Assembly: GCA_917880885.1 (NCBI GenBank) | Contig: OU862910.1 | Location: forward strand, 56,222,779-56,286,778 | Direction of reading: 5' to 3' | From: Limnephilus marmoratus | Lineage: Eukaryota > Arthropoda > Insecta > Trichoptera > Limnephilidae | Length of the DNA stretch: 64,000 bases | Shown here: one piece after another, positions 57,856 through 64,000 of the stretch | Numbering within the stretch: the stretch's first letter is position 1 | Layout: each line of letters begins with the position of its first letter | The notes under the pieces: generated by a model | The model's database searches: none | What the model saw: the letters and a program-made list of their open reading frames with translations, nothing else | Told to the model about the DNA's origin: nothing | Position numbers and translations under genes: made by a program

Positions 57856-58280
57856 AAGCGTCGATGACACAGGGCGAGTGTACAAGCTACTATCTGGGAA
57901 ATTCACTATCTGTTAGTTAATTCGCCCAGTGTCATCGTGTTACTTGCTAACTAGCAGATTGTTGACAATCTACGAAAAAAAGTTGAAAGGTCGTTAACTT
58001 TACTTGCCTACACGCTTGCTCCGCTTGCTCGTGGTTGGTTTATTTATGTTTCCAACATGGCTTCCGATAAACAGCTGATTTCGACTGTCAAACATCTGAA
58101 GAATTAGTTCACGCAGGCGTCGTTATTCTTGGTACTGGCGCTAGCAGCGACCTCAGTTTCCTATGCTTCTGAGCGAGTGGACAGTTTTGCGTGTCATCAT
58201 GACAATCTCACACGCCGATTTAGACGCTTTTAAACTTAGTAGATGGTAGCTTGTAAACTCGCCCTGTGTCATCGACGCTT
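57856..58280. mobile_element. MITE M2 with about 40 bp terminal inverted repeats
   Basis: AAGCGTCGATGACACAGGGC at the left and its complement at the right end, extending through GCGAGTKTACAAGCTACYATC. A related TTCGCCCAGTGTCATCG lies inside at 57921. No frame; target duplication unclear. Confidence 0.65.
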
Positions 58281-58426
58281 ACGCGAGCAGACAGAGAGAG
58301 AATCCTTGCCGCCATCGGGCGCTTTCACTCAATTCTAGGAATCCGGCCCGGTGGGAATGGCAAATATAGACGCTGTCTTTGTGACACAGCGTATCAATAG
58401 GAGAAAAACCAGAATTAGTCAGTTCT

Positions 58427-58673
58427 CCAGGGTATCTAGCATGGTCGATCGATATAGGTTTTATCGAAAATGTCAGTAACTTGTCATCGTTCCAGAGCAC
58501 CACTGCAGGCCGCTAACGAACAAACAACAGTTCACAACGGCTAAGGGTTCCTAATTTATTCGACGTGAACTGTTATTTGTTCGTTAGTGGCCTGTAGTTG
58601 TGCTCGGGAGCGATGACAAGTTACCAACATTTTCGATAAAACCTATATCGATCGACCATGCTAGATACCCAGG
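58427..58673. mobile_element. Foldback MITE M3
   Basis: The two halves are inverted copies over about 110 bases each: GGTATCTAGCATGGTCGATC with GATATAGGTTTTATCG on the left, and their complements on the right, around the centre near 58555. Non-coding. Confidence 0.7.
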
Positions 58674-59220
58674 AACACTCTTCTTGTCAACAACTCTTCT
58701 CTGCTTGCCCGCCTGACCTCGCTCTGACCTGCATTCATTCGCCTCGTTTTCTTCTGACTATCGTTTACCCCGGACCACGGAACATCCTACACACTGGACC
58801 AGACCCGGCTACGTCCTAAGGAAGGATCCATTGGATCAGAAGAAAACAGAACAGCTCTAAGGCGGGCAACCGAGAAGATGTTCTCCCGACATTTGGCGCC
58901 TTCGTGGATTGGGATCTCCAGCCTATCCTACAGTTCTTATCTTCCTCTCCCTATCTGGCACCTTGAAGATAGCCAACCTTTGATAAGAAAGGGTACCAAA
59001 AGTAATTAAATCAATATTTTGGTCGCCTTTTACCAATGCACCCTCAACAAAGGGGTGGCAGTGAAATTCTCCCGCCCCCCCAAAGATTCGCTTGGTTGTT
59101 TTTCGCCCCGAGCGGACGATAATCGGTCGCGGGCTGTAATCTGCGCGGACGGAGATTATACCACCCACTAATCCACCACCACCGATAAACAAACTCACAA
59201 ATGCTTGCGATAATCGTTGC
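58674..59220. other. GC-richer segment, possible LTR-retrotransposon remnant
   Basis: ACATTTGGCGCCTTCGTGGA followed by TTGGGATCTCC (58889-58921) resembles the junction of an LTR and primer-binding site in Ty3/gypsy elements. No paired LTR or frame was found, so this is tentative. Confidence 0.25.
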
Positions 59221-59239
59221 TAATATTCTATGAATTTAT

Positions 59240-59655
59240 GCAATTTAATATTTTGTTTTAATTATTGGAAAGTTGAAATGATTCTTCTGCATCCTTTTAA
59301 ATTATTTTTTTATTAGTAATTATATATTGCTAAATTATTACATAACATTTATATTGTTGTTAGGACAATAATAATACAATGTAAATGTATTGTTATAAAA
59401 CTATTTTTGTCTAAATTGTGTACCTATCTAAGATATTTATTTCATAAGTTCTTTGATAATTGTTTACACATTTCACTAGAACATTATCATTATTTTTCTG
59501 CATGTAAATACTCCTCCCATAAACACTAGCTCCTAGAGCTCAACTTATGGAGTAGTGGAATAAAATATGAATCATTTTATAACCTTGCATATATTATCAT
59601 TTGTAATGTATAAACAAAAATCTTGAAATAAATAAATAAAAAAAATAAAATATAT
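59240..59655 (+). repeat. Probable LINE 3' UTR
   Basis: AT-rich sequence ending in GAAATAAATAAATAAAAAAA, similar in style to the tails of the Jockey-like LINEs here. No coding part. Confidence 0.4.
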
Positions 59656-59739
59656 TACTATCTACAGTAATCGAACCATTAGTTTAATAAAACTCATTTC
59701 GCGAAGGACAACATTATTTTATTTTCGAACATTATTTTT

Positions 59740-60065
59740 AAACTCCACATAGGAGGCCCCGAGGAAAACTAATTTCCCTCAGGGCCTATGTCATCTGTCG
59801 GGATGCTGTATGGAGGGTTTTTTTAAGAAAGGAGAGGAGAATTATGGGAAGAAAAGGGATTTAAGGGGTGGGTGGTAGGAATCTGGGGTTCAGTGTGTCC
59901 TGGTCATCCGCTTTCAAGACCTAGACAAACCTAACCCCATGAATCCGGGCACTCCTACTATATCACCAAACTGAGCGAACCACTTGGGGTGACTTATAGC
60001 AGAGGTGTTGGTTATCCAATAAAGGTTCCCGGGGCGGCGGTACCCATTCCCGCCTCCCAAATTGA
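59740..60065 (-). mobile_element. SINE-A copy, internally deleted, with hairpin tail
   Basis: AACTCCACATAGGAGGCCCC, AATTTCCCTCAGGGCCTATG, TTCAGTGTGTCCTGGTCATC and CCCATTCCCGCCTCCCAAAT; minus orientation. Confidence 0.7.
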
Positions 60066-60949
60066 ATTATACAACTAAAAGAAAATTATTTTTACACAAG
60101 AACACGAATTTAAAGGGGAGATCAATGAATAGTACATAGATTTGAAAACGGACTAGACACACCATAGACATATGAATATTAATAGACCAGAACATAAAGG
60201 TGAGAGGAAGAAACCAACTACAGCGGGGCGTAGAGCGGGAAGATGAATTCGGTGATATGTGATTCGTCAATAACTCAATCTGAGAGTATATGGGCATCTG
60301 GCATTATAGTATCACCATTTAGTTCTTAAAAGTAAACTCTGCCCATGAATGAATAGACCTTTTTACATGGGAGCGCGAATTGCTCGCCGCGAAATGAACA
60401 AATTTACAAATTCCTAGTACAGCAAAGTAAAGTTCACCTATTTTCATAGTCCAATATTTTGTTGACGTATTTAGTTAAGACACTTTTACAAATGTTTCAT
60501 AATTTACTTACCCCACAAAACAGCAACGAACACGCGCCATGTGTCTCGAGTGATAGTGTGTGTTACAATACGACCATATTATGTGATCTGAATAAGCTTA
60601 TAATAAAGTAAAATAATGCTTTCCTATGGAATGTAATACGACAATTGGGTTTATTCTCTTTTTCACTTCTATTTTTACACGTTTTCAAAACACAAGCCAC
60701 TATTTTTGCGGTGTTATTTCGTAAAATGCACCGATGAGTGCTCGACGCTGGCTCGCAGAAGAATGATGACGTCACATTTTTTACACTCACGCGAAGCCAT
60801 ACTCGATCCCAGCCGGTTCCAATGGAACCGGTATGGGGAGGGGGAAATAATACGCTTTTATCGCTTAGGGCAGGGCTATTAATATTCATATATCTATGAG
60901 ACACACTTATGCAGTTAGTTGGTTTCATTCTGAGTTGTCCGGTCACCGG
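60066..60949. other. Spacer, nothing recognised
   Basis: The longest frame (60946-60563, minus) has no recognisable domain and no splice context. An inverted CCGGTTCC / GGAACCGG pair at 60813-60831 is the only structure. Confidence 0.4.
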
Positions 60950-60989
60950 TTAGTTGAATACTATGTACTATTTTTTAATCACTTTTAAT

Positions 60990-61140
60990 GTCTTTTCAAA
61001 GAGGTGTTGAAATGCGACTTTATTGAATTGTAATGGAACCATTATATTAAATTAAATAACATTTACTTGTGTACGCCAGGATTTGAACAGGCACCCTCCG
61101 GATTGCTAGACGAGAGCCTTATCCTACCCCGTGGTCGTCA
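60990..61140 (-). mobile_element. tRNA-derived SINE
   Basis: The head on the minus strand (61140-61068): GACGACCACGGGGTAGGATA in the A-box position and GCCTGTTCAAATCCTGG as B box. The body ATTTAATATAATGGTTCCAT is unlike SINE-B. Not a clean cloverleaf. Confidence 0.5.
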
Positions 61141-62150
61141 AAATAAATAAATAAACATGAGATATTGCTTATGAGAAATGGAATTAATAATGTGGATACA
61201 AAAATAGCTTCATCACATTGTAAACATAGCAGTTGTTGAATTTTATATATGTTCCTCCTAAGATTTAAAAATATTATATAGTAAGGGCCAGTTGTTTCAC
61301 AAAATTTGAACAATTTATCAGATGCCGAAGTTAATTTTCAAGTTCTGTGAATCAAGTGATAGTTGACCATTTAGTCCCCGCATTCCGAATTTCTACCGAA
61401 AAATAAACATGCTTCCCTCAAGCGCTTTCAGTTTTTAAGCTCTCTTAAAAACTCTCTTCAAAAAAAAATCGACTCAACATCTCTAGTTTAAGGAATAATC
61501 GTATTTATTTATTTATTGCTTCTTCAAAATTAAAATTAGTTTTTTTAGCATGAAATTATTAACCCCACTAGGGTTCGCCTGTATCGGCGTTAATAATTTC
61601 ACAATTTAATAAAAGTAACACACATAATTCTCGGCCATTATTTGGTCGTTACAAAACAGTTAAGTAAAAGCAAAATAATAACATTTAAAAATAAAATGAT
61701 AAACGGAGGAAATTTATAGAAAAAAAAATACTTATGTGAATTAACAACAAAGTGTTGAGAGATCAAACAAAATGTTATCATTCATTGAATCATTAGTTCA
61801 TCCCATTTTCAAAAATAGAGAAAATATCAAATATTTATTATATCCTTAAGGTTTTAAAAAAAATGTATTAGTAATAACTGAATGAAAAATCAAAGATTTA
61901 TGAGCGATTTCATATTAAAGCGAATCTTTCTTATACAATATTAAGGTGATTATCAAATAATTATGAAATAAATATGAAAAAACCTTTTGATCACAACATT
62001 ATTGTTTTCGTTCCATTTAAGTGCCCCTTTTCATTAAAATACGATTGTATTTTATAGCGTAAGTGACACCTTAGAAATGCCACTCATGATCTTTTAGTTT
62101 TGACAAAGTTATGGGATACGATAACCCCTGTATATTTATTTATACTTTAC
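61141..62150. other. AT-rich spacer with a hairpin at about 61550-61606
   Basis: TGAAATTATTAAC and GTTAATAATTTCA pair around a CCCCACTAGGGTTCGCC loop. A (TTTA)n run just left (61502-61518) suggests the 3' tail of a minus-strand LINE. Nothing else recognised. Confidence 0.4.
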
Positions 62151-62157
62151 TCCAGAA

Positions 62158-64000
62158 TTGAGACTACATCTTATAAATAGAAAAAAAATTCATCTAGGAT
62201 TCATGAGAATCTATGTAACCGATTGTAACGTTCTTACCCAATGTTTCCATTGTCAAAGATTCGGACACACAGCACAAAAATGCTACAATAAAATGAATAA
62301 ACCAACATGCAAGCACTGTTCAGAAGATCATCCCATCTCCGAATGTAAATCCCTGGAACTACCGCCCAAATGCGTTAACTGTCACTCAGCTAACAAGAAG
62401 AAAGAAATTAACTCCTTCAACAGTAAAATGAATGAAATAGACCACCGAACAAACAGCGAAACATGTAAGTTCCGTTCTTACATGCTTAAATTAGCCAAGG
62501 AAAGAATAAACTACGACATTGAATAAAAAAAAATTATATATAATTTTGCAAAATGCATTAATTAAATGGATGATTTCTTAAATAGCGAATTAGAATTAAA
62601 TATTAAAATTCAAGAATATGAATGTATTTGTACTGATTCATGTAACAAAATTATTTCTAAAAACATCAATGATATAATTATTATGCACATAAACATCCGT
62701 AGCATTCAGAAAAATTTAGATGAACTAATTCTAAAAATAAATAATTTAATTAAAAAGCCGGACTTCATAGTGTTAACTGAAACATTCACGAACGCTGACT
62801 CACCGCCTTATCACTTACCTGAGTACAATTATATTTCTACCAAAGTAGATATCAACAAAAATTCGGGTATAATAATATTTGCAAATAATAAATTTAGTAT
62901 TGTTAACATTATAGAACACCCAATACATTTGGTAAACTGCATCGAAGTACATTTCAAACTCGGCAAATCAATATATCATTTAATAGCTATCTATAGAACG
63001 CATGGCTCAAGTATTATTACGTTTATTAATGACCTGAAATACATATTATTAAAATTAAAAAATAAACTCTGCTTCGTGGTGGGTGATTTCAATGTGAACA
63101 TTAATGAAAAAATAGAAAATAATAACAAAACTGAATACGTCAATTGTATGACTGAACAAAATTTCATATCTTGCATAAATAAAAATACTAGAGAAATAAA
63201 AGAACATACTCCATCTTGTTTAGATCACATTTGGACAAACGTAAACATTAAAGATCTTCACAAACTAAAATCAATTGTTTGGAAAACTAACATAACTGAC
63301 CATCATTCATGCTTACTTCTGTATAATAATAATATTAAACATAAAAAACATAATTTAATACCCAAAAAATAAAATAATAGACATGACTATTCTCTCTGAA
63401 AAACTAAAAATGGAAGATTGGAACAATGTTTTAAAGAGTGATGATACCGAAATATGTTCCACTAACTTTGAAAAAAATCCTGTCACAACACATTAAAAAT
63501 TCGACAACTGAAATAATAATACACATAAAATCAAAATTAAGATGTTTAAAACCTTGGATTACCAAAGGACTTATAATATCTATCAGAAACAAAGAAAAAC
63601 TTTACAAAACAACTTTAAAAAATCCCCATGATGAAAAAGCATATATTTTTTATAAAAAATATAAAAATAAATTAACATCTTATATTAAAAAAAGTAAGGA
63701 AGAGTTTTTTAAAAATAAAATTTTATCTTCAGAAAATAACCATAAACAAATGTGGAAAACTGTAAATTTGGCCATAGACAATACAAAAAAGACACAAAAT
63801 ATTAAGTACATCGAACATGATAAAAAAATTATAGATGCCAACTTACAGCCTAAACAATGTGCAAACATATTTAATTCCTTCTTTGCAAATGTTGGAAAAA
63901 ATCTTGCGAAAAATATTCATAAACCTTCTAACCCAGAAAAACATAAAAATAAAAATCTACAGAAACGTAATATACTTTCAAAATTTGAAATAACAACAGA
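62158..64000 (+). pseudogene. LINE J3: ORF1 zinc knuckles, endonuclease and start of RT, runs off the window
   Basis: ORF1 remnant (to 62526) with CFHCQRFGHTAQKC and CKHCSEDHPISEC plus a third CVNCHS, the nucleic-acid-binding part of Jockey-type ORF1. ORF2 opens at 62566. Its AP-endonuclease domain shows HINIRSI, LTETFTN, FVVGDFNVNI, SCLDHIWTN and NITDHHSCLL, i.e. the usual Asn, Glu, Asp and His residues. A stop at 63370 and broken frame to about 63480 interrupt it. The translation then resumes as KPWITKGLIISIRNKEKLYK and FFKNKILSSENNHKQMWKTV up to the right edge, just before the RT fingers. 5'-truncated in ORF1. Confidence 0.8.

Noticed and set aside
58889..58921. Possible gypsy LTR/PBS junction as evidence for a full LTR element
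   Set aside because: No second LTR, gag or pol frame is nearby; kept only as a low-confidence note.
60563..60946. 127-residue minus frame as a possible first GH1 exon
   Set aside because: No signal peptide at its start, no convincing splice donor in the needed phase and no similarity to GH1.
1..64000. Bacterial or viral origin of the window
   Set aside because: Spliced GH1 gene, SINEs, LINEs with poly-A tails and sparse coding density exclude it.

Overview
This is eukaryotic nuclear DNA, AT-rich and built mostly of transposable elements. It is very probably from an insect, with Lepidoptera the best guess. The reasons are GT-AG introns of 2.3 to 11.6 kb, short (CCTAA)n tracts (the insect telomere unit), Jockey-like LINEs, a BEL/Pao retrotransposon, tRNA-derived SINEs, and Helitron-type repeats of kinds I associate with butterflies and moths. 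The order is inference; no marker here fixes the species.

One host gene can be assembled. It is a glycoside hydrolase family 1 (beta-glucosidase or myrosinase-like) gene on the minus strand, with six coding exons at 56057-56157, 43816-44403, 40912-41006, 31863-32168, 29323-29561 and 25436-25763. All five junctions have GT-AG borders and matching phases, giving 551 residues that end in a transmembrane anchor. The first exon, which should carry the start codon and signal peptide, was not found. A second, isolated coding segment on the plus strand (10278-10419) looks like the last exon of an unrecognised gene lying mostly to the left.

The rest is a layered transposon landscape. Left part (1-25 kb): LINE-A and SINE-A, which share a 3' hairpin tail; tRNA-derived SINE-B; Helitron-like elements; two large Jockey-like LINEs (about 11.2-13.5 and 21.1-23.1 kb); and two copies of a foldback element (FB1) built of alternating short repeats around a CCTAA core. 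Middle (25-44 kb): the GH1 exons, whose introns hold a second foldback family (FB2, 28536-28982), a complete young BEL/Pao-derived element (34694-39129) whose long open frame lacks recognisable polymerase catalytic residues, a full SINE-B, and a TA-flanked inverted-repeat element (41290-43167). Right part (44-64 kb): LINE fragments, more SINE-A, a non-autonomous hAT element (54022-55474) carrying a minisatellite, a piggyBac-type MITE, palindromic MITEs, and a 5'-truncated LINE running off the right edge.

Several insertions are nested and their target-site duplications can be read, so part of the insertion order can be rebuilt. The most unusual signals are hammerhead-ribozyme-like cores in palindromes and solo repeats at four loci (15.5, 30.5, 40.1 and 42 kb), the two foldback families with CCTAA cores and about 8 bp target duplications, and the intact-frame but catalytically altered BEL element. 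No CRISPR array, operon, rRNA or convincing functional tRNA gene was seen.
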